This document shows positions 48,455-60,564 of a stretch of DNA of 64,000 nt, piece after piece; the stretch's first letter is position 1; each line of letters begins with the position of its first letter. The position numbers were made by a program, and so were the translations under genes. This stretch comes from Crocodylus rhombifer (taxonomy: Eukaryota > Chordata > Crocodylia > Crocodylidae), in contig JAVSML010000944.1 in assembly GCA_038503035.1 (NCBI GenBank), forward strand, positions 496,001-560,000. Direction: 5' to 3'. Under the pieces are notes generated by a model. It saw nothing but the letters and a program-made list of their open reading frames with translations, made no database searches and was not told the origin of the DNA.

Positions 48455-48660
48455 AATAGGTCCCTATGTTCAGAGAATCGCAAAGTGCTTTCAGAGCTTA
48501 ATGAAACTTGCAAAACTCTTTTCATAACAGTATTATCATCACACAGCGGAGAGAAAACCTGAGGTACTGAGAGGTGAAGAGGCTTGCCCAAGATTGCATT
48601 GTGACTTGGTGTGAGACCACTCCTACAGCAGATCTGACTGTGCCAGGCAACAGCACTGTA
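48455..48660 (-). mobile_element. MIR-like SINE, decayed
   Basis: GAATCGCAAAGTGCTTTCAG, 'ACCTGAGGTACTGAGAGGTG', then AAGAGGCTTGCCCAAGATTG follow the reversed MIR-like consensus ('caaagtgctttac...gaggcacagagaggtgaagtgacttgcccaaggtc'). Of the copies in this window its core is one of the easier ones to recognise. Confidence 0.65.
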
Positions 48661-48959
48661 AAACATGCTGTTTAGTTCAGCACTCACTCACCTCTCCAGA
48701 TGGAAGCTGCATGTCCGCATTTTCTTCTCAGTAGAGTGAATAGCCTGCCCACCACACTGTAGAAACATAGCCATATTGTTCTGGTTTTGGGATCTAGCGT
48801 GTGTGGAGAAACACACCATATCTGACTGCCTTGCTGCCTGGCCCAGTAAGTTTTCAGTGTAGACATGTTCTCAGTCCAAGACAGAACCCAGGGTTCCCAA
48901 ATTGAAATTCTAATGAGCAGGCCATGCTGTCACTTTAACAGTTCCATCTAATCTAGTAG

Positions 48960-49480
48960 ACTTGCAAAATGTTTTATTAAGGAAACTACAGGTAAGATTA
49001 ACACAACTAAGATTTTAAACATGAAATCAGCAATTAAATTTGACTTAACTGTCACATGACTTGAGCTGTGTTCCGATAATTTATTGTCTTGTGTTATTTA
49101 AAATCTTCTTGACAGCCAGTCCCAATAACATCCCAGCACCAGGACTGTTTGTCCTGCCAAGAATTACATTGTAAAGAAATCCATGCATGTATTACGAATC
49201 CTAAACATATGCATATGATTACAGTGTACATTTTTTGCAATGTCTTTAATTATGGATTGATGGGAAATGTCTGCAACTGTCACAGTTAACACAATGAAAT
49301 ATTTAACTGCTTGGCAAACCCACATAATAATCAGGATGGCAAGTAGTGTCACGCTCAATCTATGTACAGAAGTCAAAGGGCAAGTAATCATTGCATTGTT
49401 CACTCTTCTATTATCTTTCTCAAAGCTTGATTGTGATACAGAAAATACAAAACTAACTTCACTCTTATGTTACTATTTAG
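48960..49480. other. AT-rich unique sequence, candidate conserved noncoding element
   Basis: No repeat hallmarks. The stretch holds ATGCATATGATTACA and TTTAATTATGGATTGATGG (homeodomain/POU-type words), TGTCACAGTTAAC, and a balanced word content without runs. This is the texture of deeply conserved developmental enhancers, but conservation was not tested. Confidence 0.3.
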
Positions 49481-49794
49481 AAAATGGCTGAAGGTTAATA
49501 ATGCAAAACTGTGTATGACTTTAATTGTAATAATTTGCATCTAAATATCATCATTTCTTCAGAAAGCAAAAAAACCTTGGCTAAGCATTAGTCAATTAAG
49601 CCTCAAAGCAACCCTGTGATACAGATGCAGTATCACTGTGTGTGTACACACATTTAAATTATCCAGGACACCTCTCAGGTTTATTTTCTGGAGAGAAAAA
49701 CTGATCTTTTAAAACAAAAGCAGAGAGCCTGCACTATGGGTGCTGGGCTGGCAGGTGTCCCTAAAGCTTTTTCTTTTTTTTTTTAATTTAAGTG

Positions 49795-50183
49795 AATGTA
49801 GGCAGGGATAGGTGGCTGGACAGCGTGCGCGGGGAGGCCGGCAGGGGTGCGGACTGGGGCCCACCGTATCCCGGGCGAGGGCGCCCGGAGGGCTGGAGAG
49901 GCCGGCAGGCTGGGGCCTTCCCCACTACCAGCAGACCCTGCGGCCACTCCCTGCCCCTTGGCTTGGCCAGCAAGGCTGCCTAAAGCCAGACGCTGCCTTC
50001 ATCGAGTGTTGTTGTCGTTGACGATGACAACCAAAGCCACAACGGGGGAAGTCGAGTCGAGTAAAGCAAATTGGATGCTTATCTTGCTGGGACCCAAGCT
50101 GACTACCTGCCCTTCAGGTGGGGGGCTGGACTCGATGATCTTCCCAGGTCCCTTCCGCCCCTAACATATATGAAGTCTATGAA
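49795..50183 (+). mobile_element. CR1 LINE 3' end with CpG-rich upstream part
   Basis: The 3' part is a clear CR1 tail: GCTGGACTCGATGATCTTCC, CAGGTCCCTTCCGCCCCTAA, then the terminal direct repeat CTATGAAGTCTATGAAG-type ending at 50183. Upstream, 49820-50060 is strikingly CpG-rich (GCGTGCGCGGGG, CCCGGGCGAGGGCGCCCGG) and includes a GTTGTCGTTGACGATGACAAC hairpin (50011 on). I take it as the CR1 3' UTR of a young subfamily, but it could be a separate non-autonomous unit mobilised by CR1. The start near 49795 is approximate. Confidence 0.7.
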
Positions 50184-51206
50184 GTCCAGGTCAGGGTCTG
50201 TGTTATGCACAGAGTCCTCCAGCCTTCTCCTCTGCTGTGCTGTCTTCTAGCCCAGCTCTGGCTGGGCAGGGAGTATGCTTGCATGCTTCCCATCACCCAA
50301 GTCCTGCAGTGGGCTTCATACAGGGAATGCATCAGGAGCAGAACACAGACCCTAAGTGCTTTAGTGCTGGACTTCTTCAGCCCAGAGCACTCAGGAGGCA
50401 CGTTCTGTTCCCTGCTTGGCTGGGACTGACACATGGTCTGTCTTCCCTTGTGGGAGGGGGTGGAAGAAGTAGAAAAGCACACTGGCTGCTTGTACAGAAG
50501 TTCTGTCTCCTGAGTTGGGTTGTTCCCTAAGATATTTTCCTACCAGAGTGGCCCCTTTTACTCTGGGAGAAAAATTATGAACTTCTGTGTTCCCGTGGCC
50601 TCTCCCAAGAGAGCAACAACTCTTCCTGAAGAAACTGAACATCTGTCCAAGCCCATTCCCCCATTTGTGAACTTGCAGCAACAGGAGGGCCAGGCTAATT
50701 GAGAACAGCTGCAGTTGTAGCCATTACAGAGGTTAAGTGACCTGATGAAGTCTCGTAGTGAATCATGGACAGAAATGGGAATGGAATGAAGGTTTCCTGG
50801 CTCTCAGGCTCAAACTCTACACACTTGAAAATACTAACATGCTGTTGAACTAACTTCAGCTAGTTTATCTACGTTGCCATAGTATGCTCTGGTTACATGA
50901 GCAATTGCCATAAGCAGTAATGTGGTTGCATGAGGTAGGGCTGGGAGAATATTGCCCAGTGAACTCATTACAGACAAGAGCCATAATGCATGTTACACTT
51001 AGGATGTGCTAAGTGCACTTAAAACATGACAGTCACTGGCATAAGCATTCATAGAAAGTGAATTTTAAAGCCACATGCTCAAGTATTAACAAAAACAATG
51101 TCCTGTGGTCAAGTGTGGTTCCAGAAGTTTGTATGGAGCACTCCAGTGAGGGTGCAGAAGCAATATCAAGCAACATTCAGCTAATCAAGAACAACTTGGA
51201 TGGATA

Positions 51207-51655
51207 CAGGGGATGTGTCTATATGTATATTTATGCATGCTTAATGTGCCTTTACTAGCTTAATGCACCTTTACTTAAGGTGCGTTAAGCCATGCATCTA
51301 CATTTGGATGTGTTAATGTGCATTAAGGCAAATTAAATTTAGGTGCAAACAGCTAAGTTGTATTAGTGCACATGCAGATGTGCTAATGCGCATTAACGCA
51401 GTGTGTATCCATTAACATACACCACGTTAATGCGCATTAGCACATATATACATGCGCTAATATGACTTCACTATTTGCGCCTAAATTTGATACCTGCTTT
51501 ATGCAGATATCAAATTTAGGCTCACATAGCCTTAAATCACCATTTTTAAGGCACATGAAGGGTGCACACATGTAGACATGCACCCTTCATGAGCCTTAAA
51601 AATGGCAATTTTAAGCTAAGCCCGCTTAAAAGAGGCAAGTGTAGACCTGCCCAGT
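51207..51655. mobile_element. Palindromic MITE made of consecutive hairpins
   Basis: The termini CAGGGGATGTGTCTATATG (51207) and GCAAGTGTAGACCTGCCCAG (51636 on) are imperfect inverted repeats of the type seen at 15966-16232. Inside, five stem-loops follow one another: 51259-51271/51277-51289 (12 of 13), 51379-51398/51425-51444 (20 of 20), 51480-51497/51503-51520 (17 of 18), 51540-51566/51579-51605 (26 of 27) and 51609-51616/51624-51631 (8 of 8). The 20-bp stem sits inside a wider palindrome (51335-51349 with 51474-51488) on the same centre. No coding frame. Confidence 0.82.
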
Positions 51656-52399
51656 GTGTTGAAAACAGACACAATACTGACAAGGCCTTTGGGTTCCCCA
51701 ATACCCCAAATAGACAGTAGCTCATTCCTCCTTCCTTCTCATTCTCCCCCATCTTGCACTGGGACACTAGCTTGCTGCTAATGCACAAAGGAGAAAGGTT
51801 TCTACTGCCTTCTCCCACAAGAACAGACCTGCACACAGGAAGGGTCATAAAGTGATCACCAAAAAGGAGAGCAGGTGCTCATTTTCATTCCTACAGGGAA
51901 ATCTACTCTAACACAGAACACAGTCTGCTACAGCAAGGAGCAAAATAAGCAGGGGTGTTGCTAATACGTCTGATCTTACCTTATGTCTCACAAGGTTTGA
52001 TGAGGTTTTCCCCATAAAATCTCCTGACGAGATGGGAATATAGAATCTTATCGTTATCATCATCAAAAAGAAGCATCAAAACTCTTATGGGAGTGGAGGA
52101 AATGTTGGCATCATAACCCAAGTACATCAGAAGGGGTGAAACACTAAAAGACAAGTAACAGAGCTGCACAAGCTCATACTTTTAAAGCCAGCCTTGTGAC
52201 ACTTGCGGACTTGACCCTGGAGTTCTGACTGCTTGGAACTGATCACATGAATATTGTGCATTTTGGAATGGGGAAAAGCAAGCTTTTGCTACATACTGAA
52301 TCCCCTGTATTATGCAAGAGTATAGAAATATGAAAGAAGAACATGTGCAGCAAAGTAAAATACACCCCGCAGATTTGAGTCTCTTTCCTGCACGAATGA

Positions 52400-52485
52400 C
52401 TCTGGCCCTTTGCCACAGTCCACTGAACTCATTGGGAGTCTTTCCAGTGACTTCAATGGGCCACAGATCAGACCCTGAGCCTCCT
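52400..52485. repeat. Old palindromic amniote repeat
   Basis: CTCATTGGGAGTCTTTCCAG, TGACTTCAATGGGCCACAGA and TCAGACCCTGAGCC match the same ancient repeat type as 39200-39262. Confidence 0.5.
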
Positions 52486-52584
52486 TGAAAGGAATTAAAT
52501 CAGCAGAGTATTAGGCATCACGTTGAGTTAAAAAAAAAAAAAAGCAAACTGCCCTTCATTAGTAGTTAGGAAACAAATCATTGG

Positions 52585-52700
52585 TAGTTCCATAACACCT
52601 TCCACCCAAGCATCCCAAAGCATTTTATGCAGCTTCAAACACATCCCACTCCTGCACAGAAGGGAAGCGTTACATTCACTGTACATCTGAGGCTCACAAG
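52585..52700 (-). mobile_element. MIR-like SINE fragment
   Basis: CCATAACACCTTCCACCCAA then GCATCCCAAAGCATTTTATG is the reversed 3' end of the family ('taacacctttcatccaaggatctcaaagcactttac'). Only this end is recognisable. Confidence 0.5.
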
Positions 52701-52734
52701 GCAGTAACATAACTGCAGGGGGGGGTGGCAAGAG

Positions 52735-53100
52735 CCCTAGTGCCAACGTAGACAGGGTGCCAGAATGATGGCCCCCTCCCCCAGAGTCTTTGCTGCATCT
52801 GGAGCAGCTCTGCACTGCTCAGCTGTAGATACTGAGCAGAAGCTAGCTAGCCATAGGAGACAGGTGCTAGACATAGCAGGAGCAGCAGGAGTCCTTGAGT
52901 CCTCATGGTGGGTAAGACCCTCTGCTGGCTGGGCAGTACAGGACTGCTGCTGCTGCCTGCTGGCACCCAGCTCCTACAGCTGGGCATCAGAGACTTCTCC
53001 AGCTGGTTTCCTATGGACAAGCAACACAGATCTGTGTCAGATGTGACAAAGGAGTGCTTACGCCTCTCCCCCAACCTGCAATTTTGCCCCAGGTCCATAA
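52735..53100. other. GC-richer segment of unknown nature
   Basis: Between AT-rich flanks this stretch has CTGCTGCTGCTGCC (52943 on) and CAGCTCC words and overlapping frames on both strands. The composition resembles the interiors of the hAT-like elements at 32690 and 44590, but no terminal inverted repeats were found. It could be a terminally decayed transposon. Confidence 0.3.
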
Positions 53101-54255
53101 GGTGACCAAAAAAAAAAAAAAAATCAATGGGAAGACACAAAATCAAAGACTAAAGAGCAATTCCTCTCCCTTTGTGATTGGGCTGGGCACAGTGGTTAAA
53201 GAATCCTTCTCCCACACTGTGGAACAATTGAGAACTGCTTCATGACTGTAACTGTAGACTAAATGTAGGAGGACACAAGGGGTGATATGGCATGGGCTCT
53301 TTCAATTCTTACTTGCCTTCTCCCAAGTCTTGCACAGGGAGGGGTCAGAAAGCTTGCATCCTGAATCCTGGATGCTCATTCTTTGCATGTTCCTCCCAAA
53401 TCCTGTTGTTTCATGAACTCACACCCAATCACATAGTGCAGTATAACCACATGCACTCTGCCCCCCAAAGGCATTGTCTGGGCAGGCTGAATAAGTTAGC
53501 TAAGATCATGCAGAAAGAATAGATGGTGGGGGTGGTCTGTGATTCCCTCATGAAATCTGAACCACTGCATGTGTCAAAAAGATCCAGGCAAACTATGTGG
53601 GCCTAATTTTGAAAATTGGACCTTTAACCTTCACAAAGTTGAGAAACTTGATGGCATTAGCCAGGCAAAATGCAGTTGCATGTTACACCGGCATCATTCA
53701 GAAGGACTGTAAAACTGGCAGTCTGTCAGCACCTCTGTTTCAAGCTCCACTTTTGTATCTTTCTGCTACACAAAACAAGAGAGGAGAAAAAAAAATGGTT
53801 GTAGCTGGTATTATAAAAAACCCCCTAAATAAAGCAGTTCACATAAGGGAGTTAATCATCAAGAGAGATGCATTTACAATAGATTCTAACCTTATCTGGA
53901 GCTCCTCCCCTACCATCATTTGTTATTCCTATTCAGAAGTGTAGGATGAAGTTATACCTAGAGGCTGGTTCACTTTAGAAGTTTATTGCAAACATTCTTT
54001 TGCAGAAATTCATACTGATAAGAGAAGAGCAACTTTTCGGAAAAGCTCCATCTTACTCAGCATGCATATTCTATACAGTAGGAAGGTGGCAACAAAAAGT
54101 TGATTTGCCAGCTGTTGGCAAACCAACATATATACATTACCTGTAATCCAAAAGAGCCACCCTCCACAGTGATTTGCTCTTGGCTATGTTGGAGCAACTT
54201 CAGTATCGCACAACAGCACTGCCCTCCAGAGCCAGCATAGCTAAGAGTAATAGTG

Positions 54256-54667
54256 GGCAGGGACCTACTGAATTCAGGGCAACTCCCTCCTGATTTTGCA
54301 GTCCCAGCACAGCATCAGGTGGCATTTCTGTAGTGGAGCACAGCAGCTCCCACCCCACCTCTGGCTAAGGGGCACCAGAAGTCCCACCCCTCCCCAGAGA
54401 TTGAAAGATGGCCCCAAACTTTTTAACGTGGCAGCTTTCCCAGGCTTGATCAGGGAATTAAGCCCACAGAACCCATTAGTTGCCATGTTATTAAGCAGCC
54501 TAGGACATGGTTAGTGGCATTTGCAGGTTTGATCAACCCCAGGAAAGCCATTAAATGCATCCTAGACTGCTTAATAACAGCACAGCAATTAAAGGCTTTC
54601 CTGGGCTTGATCAGGGCATCAAGCTTGGGGAAGCCATTAATTGCTGCGTTATTGTTAAGCAATCTAA
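54256..54667. repeat. Cluster of nested inverted repeats, possible decayed transposon
   Basis: It begins with GCAGGGACCTACTGAATTCA, the terminal word of the MITE at 17919. Then GTTATTAAGCAGCCTAGGA (54487-54505) is inverted at 54560-54578 (18 of 19). ACAGCAATTAAAGGCTTTCC (54582-54601) is inverted at 54628-54647 (17 of 20). Also, GGCTTGATCAGGG occurs directly repeated near 54450 and 54604. No coding frame. The right terminus matching the left was not found, so it may be truncated. Confidence 0.55.
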
Positions 54668-54765
54668 GCACTTAATATGTAAAATGCAATACTGTATTGA
54701 AATAAAGTAATGGACACCATGAAATGTAAGTAATACAAAATTTATACACTTCGCCTATATATAGT

Positions 54766-54925
54766 TGGCATTATTTAATAAATACCAAGTATAGACACTT
54801 TATTAAATAATACCATCTAAGTAATTAATCAAATTCTAAACTGAAATATCTTATGAAAATAAAGCTGTACTATGCACAACATAAATTGTAGCTAATACCA
54901 ACTATATACACTTTATTAAAAGACA
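54766..54925. repeat. AT-rich hairpin with an additional direct repeat
   Basis: TGGCATTATTTAATAAA (54766-54782) pairs with 54799-54815 (16 of 17) around a 16-base loop. The loop plus right arm (AATACCAAGTATAGACACTT then TATTAAA) is repeated directly near 54892-54920 with ~25 of 29 matches. It adjoins the inverted-repeat cluster at 54256-54667 and may belong to the same element. Confidence 0.6.
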
Positions 54926-54959
54926 TCATAAAATGGAGTTTACTGAAACTGACTGCTAA

Positions 54960-57900
54960 CCTTAAGACAGTTAGTTCAGGCTATATATTAAATGCAAGCA
55001 TGCTGTACCCGGCCACAGTGGCCATATAGTCAGGGCAGCAAAGGGTGCCTAGGGAAGACTTTCGCAGGTGGTAGAAAAGACACCACCTATTTGCTATTAT
55101 ATGCAGCAGGATACCCTTCAACTAGTGCATACACACACATGCTAGTATACTTTCGCTTGAGAATACCTTCCCTCAAATCCAACAGTTGCCTTATCTCTGT
55201 CAAACAGCTTCCAAAACCTATGAGCATGTTGCCTACTTCCTACACTTAGACTTTCTTTTTTTTTAAACTTTCTTCTTGAACTCTCCACTGAGGCTTCTGT
55301 CTCCTCCACTTAGCCAAAACCACTCTCAGTGAGGTCACCAGCTGCATTTTCCTTGCTTGAACAAGCACTCTCTCAGTTAAACTGGAATGAGTACTTCCTG
55401 TGTTTTACCACAACTTGTCTGAAGCAGGTTGTCAAGCAGATGAAGTGCAGGTGGAGAAAAACATAGGTCAGTGCTGTTAGAGGCAGCCGACATTGAGGTA
55501 AGAATGGAAGAAATACTATAGCTGCTCTCCCACCTTGCTGATTACATCCTCTAGTATCACCTTATCTTGCTCTCCTCCTGCCATATCCCACCTCCTAGAA
55601 TCCTTCAAGATGTGTCCTCTGCCCTTCCTCTTCGCCTCTATGGGCTCTCTAGATGAACTCTTCTGCTTCCATTGTTTCAGATACTTGAGGAAAGAAATAA
55701 GAGTAAAATAAGTGACTAGAGAGTAGTGGAAACCTGAGCAATAGTCTGCAAGAGTTTTACAGCCTTGTCACATACACAAGACGGCTTTGCTGATGACATT
55801 ATTTAATAAATACACCAAGGGGGTTCTGTAAATTTGGACTGAACATTATGAGGGCCCCCATTCAAGGAAGTATTTAAACATTGGGCTATACTCTGCCCCC
55901 CTTGAAGAAATCACTTATTTCTGTATTTTAACTTTGAGCATAGCCTTAAATCAAGGAATTAACCACACACTTCAAATTAATGACTTAAGTGGTCTTTTGC
56001 ATAGGGATACTGTCCCGAATCAGAGTTCAATACGTCTCAACAAATCTTATTGAATTAATTTAACTTTGGTTGCATGAAAGCACCATCTGGGAGTCTAACC
56101 AAAAACCTGTTCAATGTTTATGAACAATTCTATTACTAATTAGTGGTCTATCCATTTCCATTTGGTTGTCTAGGCCATTAGACCCAATAACCTCAGAGAT
56201 GACTAACCTGAAAGAGTCTTTTATCATTTGGTTGTCTATCACCTCAAGGGTAATGATAAACAGCAATGTAGCAGTTTGGGGGTGGGTGTTAGGATATGTA
56301 TTTACCATCATTAATAATTTAGAAGGAGGAGGCAACCATCATATTAATGGATTTTGGGGAATAGTAGCTGGGTGATAATAATAAAGCAATGCCCAAGATG
56401 TTGTTGGGTGAAAGATTCATTTCAACAAGGTGAATAGTCTATTCTAAACAGTGATTACAGACAGTTGTGCTAAAGAGGGAAACAAAAAGGCAAGATTAAT
56501 TAAAGTTCATGAAGAAGAATGACAAAGCCAAAACAATGACAAGGAAAACTTTCTGTGATTTCCACTATATAAGACATCAATGACACGTTTCCTTTTCATA
56601 GCCAGGGCTGGCTATACATCTCTTCTATAGTGCTGAAGGCTCCAAATTGCCATCTGACTTATTTCCAGCAGAACATGGAAATGCCATAGGACATATCTTA
56701 TTAAATACATAGTTGACTGACTTTGTCTAATACAATTGATACAAGGTACTTCAAGTTGTCTGTTTACAATTCATGTCATACAACACCTGTCTATACAATT
56801 CTCTTCTACAGATCACAACACAGCGCTAAAACAATTTTTAATACAATTCCTTGGGCCAATTTTTCAAAAATGAGTGCCAAAGCTGCAGACGGAAAATACG
56901 TGCACATGAGTGCAAACACCCAGGCTTGTGTACAATCACCTAATTTTGCATGGAAGTGTGCATTTTTCATAGATATTTTCAGTGTTCATGCTTGACTACA
57001 GATTGGCCATACATTACCCGTTTGTGTCCACAGATACAAAATTTTGAAAAATAGGTGTCTTTTTTACAGTTGCAATAGGAATGAGAAATGCAGACATTAG
57101 CAACTGTTCATGTCCCTGTAAGGCAAATGACAACAACACACCCTCATCAGTCATGAGCAAGAAAATGTGGCCAACAAGGTCCTAATGTTGCCTCATCTGG
57201 TATCTACAGTCTAGATGGTATGCTTCTCTCCTATTATTATTATACAGAGGATTAAGCTCATCTGCACCCCACCTTTCCCTTGCACCATCATATTATATAT
57301 TACAGGGTGAGTCTTCAGCAGAGCACAATCACTGTGCTTTATTTACCTCTTTTCCTCTGCCTTAAAAGCAACTGGGCACAGATGAGCAGTGAAGATGTGA
57401 AGTGGGCTCTGGCCTCCCAGTATGTCAACCAGCTGGGATGAGCCAGCCTAAAATAAAGTATGCCACGCATTGGGTTCATGGTACTTTCTGCTTCCCAGGA
57501 GCAAGAAGGAAGCAGTGAAGGAGCTTTGCCTCTGACTGATATTTCTTTTCCAGGGCATTGCCTGGGGCAGTCTAGGTATCTGCTGCCCTATACGCAGGAC
57601 TGACCTGTGCAGCAGAGTCTAGCCCTTTGACACTGATAGATAAAGGGTCTACTTTGAAGCAGCTTGGGTATTCAGTACTATATGATGTTTTCAGGTATAT
57701 ACAACTCCACACAAAATAAAAGTTTAGGAGGTGGATTTTGACTACAAACTTCAGGACTACAAGGCAAAAACAAAGGCCTGTGATCCTCCTTAAACAGATG
57801 CAACTTGAGAGAGACACAGAGAGGAGACACATATACAAAGAGAGAGAGAGAAAGAGAGATGTTTCTTATCCAAGAGAAATAGTAAACTTCCAGAATGTTT

Positions 57901-58810
57901 CAGTTCCAAGTACATAGACATATATAGCACAGAGATATGTAAAGCCCAAATAAATATTTGTCACTCTCATACCAGCTGGCACAGAGCTGGAGTGCAAATC
58001 CTTCCATTATAGGTCTCCCATGTTTCCCTCTCCTCCCAAAAGCAAATGCACTCTGGCCATAACAAGCCATCTTTTAAAGCATATTGTGTGATGCATGCTC
58101 ATTTGAGGCCATTTTGGCCATATGTGAATGCTAGCTCTTCAGGTCTTTTTCAGTCTTTATGCCGTGATGGCTTCAGATATTTTAAAGTAAATGATATTCT
58201 AAACAACTTCCATACAATACATTGATGCATAGGCCCTTACAGTTTGATCTGGCCAAGTTATACTCCACACAAGGCCTGAGGTGTGATGGGCAAAGCTAGC
58301 TTTATGCACCTTTTGATCTTGACAGGTGTTAATTTAATTGTGTGATGGGGATTGAACTAGTTTTAACCTGGATCCAGAAAACTGTGCATCCTGCCATGCC
58401 ATACATGCATGGCAGTATGTGTAATTCTGGACATCTGGGATAAAATGCGTCAGATCCTAACTGTGCAGCAGGTAGGTAGGAACCTGGCATTGGGGCCTCA
58501 GTCCCCGCTGCTGGGCTCCCCACCCACCAGGATATTCAGAGGGTGCTATGGGAAGCAAGATATCTGGGACTGGTCCCTGTTTCTCATAATGTTCTTTCAA
58601 CTTGCCCCATCAGCTGATGGTCTCCCTAACACCTACAGCTCCCCTATCCCCAGCTGCCAGCACCATGGACCTGGAGCACAGACAGCAGGGGTTGGGGAAG
58701 CTTCATATTGTCCCAGAGGAAGTGGTAAATTTAAAATCTCACCACGCAGGCAGTTTTTGGCTGCAAGGCAGGGTTTTTTTTAACCTTACTACCTATTCAA
58801 TTTAAGATAT
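54960..58810. other. Noncoding sequence, no gene seen
   Basis: No recognised repeat family or exon. A (GA)n tract lies at 57838-57860. A small perfect hairpin TGCCATGC/GCATGGCA lies near 58392-58412. The region 58430-58780 is GC-richer and could be a decayed transposon. The 56166-56375 reading frame has no family resemblance I can support. Confidence 0.4.
57838..57860. repeat. (GA)n microsatellite
   Basis: AAGAGAGAGAGAGAAAGAGAG, nearly pure purine. Confidence 0.85.
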
Positions 58811-59833
58811 TTCATAGATTACATAGACATTAGGGCTGGAAGGAACCTCAGAAGATCATCAAGTACAGCACTCTGCCCAAAGGGCAGGAAGTCAGCTGGG
58901 GGTCATAGGATCCCAGCAACATAAGAATCCAAATTGCTCTTGAAGGTGTTCAATGTAGGTGCTTAAACCACCCCTGGTGGCAGGCTGTTCCAGACCTTGG
59001 GGGCTCGGACAGCAAAGAAATTCTTCCTTATGTCCAGCCTGAAAAGGTCTTGTAGTAGTTTATGACCGTTCAACCTTGTCATCCCTTGGGGCGCTCTGGT
59101 GAGCAAATGCTGCCCCGGATACTGGTGGTCACCCCTGATAAACTTATAGGTGGCCATCAGATCACCCCTGAGCCTGCGCTTTTCCAGGCTAAAGAACCCC
59201 ATAGCTCTCAGCCTGTCATCATAAGGTCTGTTTTCCTGACCTCTGATCATGCACGTGGCTCTTCTCTGGACTCTCAAGCCTCTCCACATGGTTTTTGAAT
59301 TGTGGAGCCCAAAACTGGATGCAGTACTCCAGCTGCGGCCTCACCAAGGCCGAGAATGGTGTCCCAGGATTTGCTTGAGAAGCATCTATGGATGCAAGCC
59401 AGCGTTTTGGTTGCTTTATTAGCCGCAGCATCGCATTGCAGGCTCATGTTCATCTTGTGGTCAATGATGACCCCCCCCAAGTCTCTTTCTTCTGTAGTGC
59501 TAGCCATCGTAGCACTGCCAGGCCTATAAGGATGCTGCAGGTTTTTCCTCCCAAGGTAGAGAACCTTGCATTTTTCGGTGTTAAACCCCATCAGGTTCTT
59601 GTCCGCCCATTTGCTGAGCCTGTCCAGGTCAGCCTGGATCACTTGCCTGTCTTCTGGTGTGGATGCTTTGCCCCAAAGTTTGGTGTCATCGGCAAACTTG
59701 GCCAGTCTGCTCCTGACTCCAATGTCCACATCATTAATGAAGATGTTGAACTATATGGGTCAAAGGACAGAGCCTTGGGGGATCCCACTGGTCACAGGAC
59801 ACTATGATGAGTGACTGCCATCAACTACTATGG
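58811..59833 (-). mobile_element. CR1 LINE, ~1.0 kb 3' end with RT catalytic motifs
   Basis: The longest CR1 copy here. The plus strand starts TTCATAGATTACATAGACAT and the GGGCTGGAAGG tail follows. On the minus strand the ORF2 order is SGIPQGSVL (about 59768-59794), the catalytic FADDTKLW block (about 59674-59700), STPEDRQVIQADLDRLSKWA (about 59610-59665), IDHKMNMSLQCDAAANKATK (about 59400-59470), QFWAPQFK, and MGFFSLEKRRLRGDLMATYK (about 59140-59200). Stops and frameshifts separate these blocks, and the polymerase N-terminus and endonuclease are missing. It is a dead copy of the same subfamily as 20711-21600. Confidence 0.94.
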
Positions 59834-60504
59834 ATGGGATCTGGGCACAAACATATTCTGCATACAATGGAACATATATTGTGGAACATTTTTGAGACTG
59901 GTTTCTCATTCTGTTGCAACAGGAATTGCCTGAAGGTGTGGCAGGATTACTATTTATGAAGGAATTAACATGTTAATCATATCATAGGTGTAACATCTGC
60001 TAGGGCCCTTTGTCCCTCCTTACTTTGGGATGCTGGTTTGGCTCCAAGCTGAAGCTTGAGCAACTTGATGGTTCCTTTAAATTGTGCCTATGGCTGAGGT
60101 ATGACGAGCATAGAGGTAGGGCTGTGTTTCAGCTTTGCTCCTTTTTTCCCAGGCACATACCCAATGCTGGGGCAGGATGGAGATGGTATAGAAGAGCTTT
60201 TACACTGGGTCACTGCCACCCAGGATCTGTGCTATGTTGGGGCAATCCTAAGGAATCAAGTTAAGACAGCTTCATGGAGTACTGGAGGATAGAAAATGGG
60301 GCTATGGATCTAGGTCATAGATTTAACAAACTACACACCAGTTTATTTTAAAGCTGGAAAAGGTATGGAAGAGATTATAAGTTCTATGGTAATAGAACTA
60401 AGAGTTTTAGATCTCACAGGTCCACATGTCCACTTTCCCAGCAGTTTTCCTATGAACTATGACCCTTTCATACTCTTCATTGTCAGAGTGTAACTGTGCT
60501 CTCA

Positions 60505-60560
60505 GCTATTCTGGAGTAAACCCAATGAGCTTCACTGGTAATGCCAGTGAAGTCAAAAAG
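60505..60560. repeat. Short palindrome in an old amniote repeat
   Basis: CTTCACTGG and CCAGTGAAG form a perfect 9-bp stem with a TAATG loop, next to TATTCTGGAGTAAACCCAAT. This resembles the ancient 'ggagtaactccattgacttcagtggagtta' repeat. Confidence 0.4.
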
Positions 60561-60564
60561 CAAA

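Noticed and set aside
56111..56375. Overlapping open frames on both strands, one with hydrophobic segments, considered as an old retroviral envelope remnant
   Set aside because: No recognisable motif or flanking retroviral sequence; chance is the simpler explanation.
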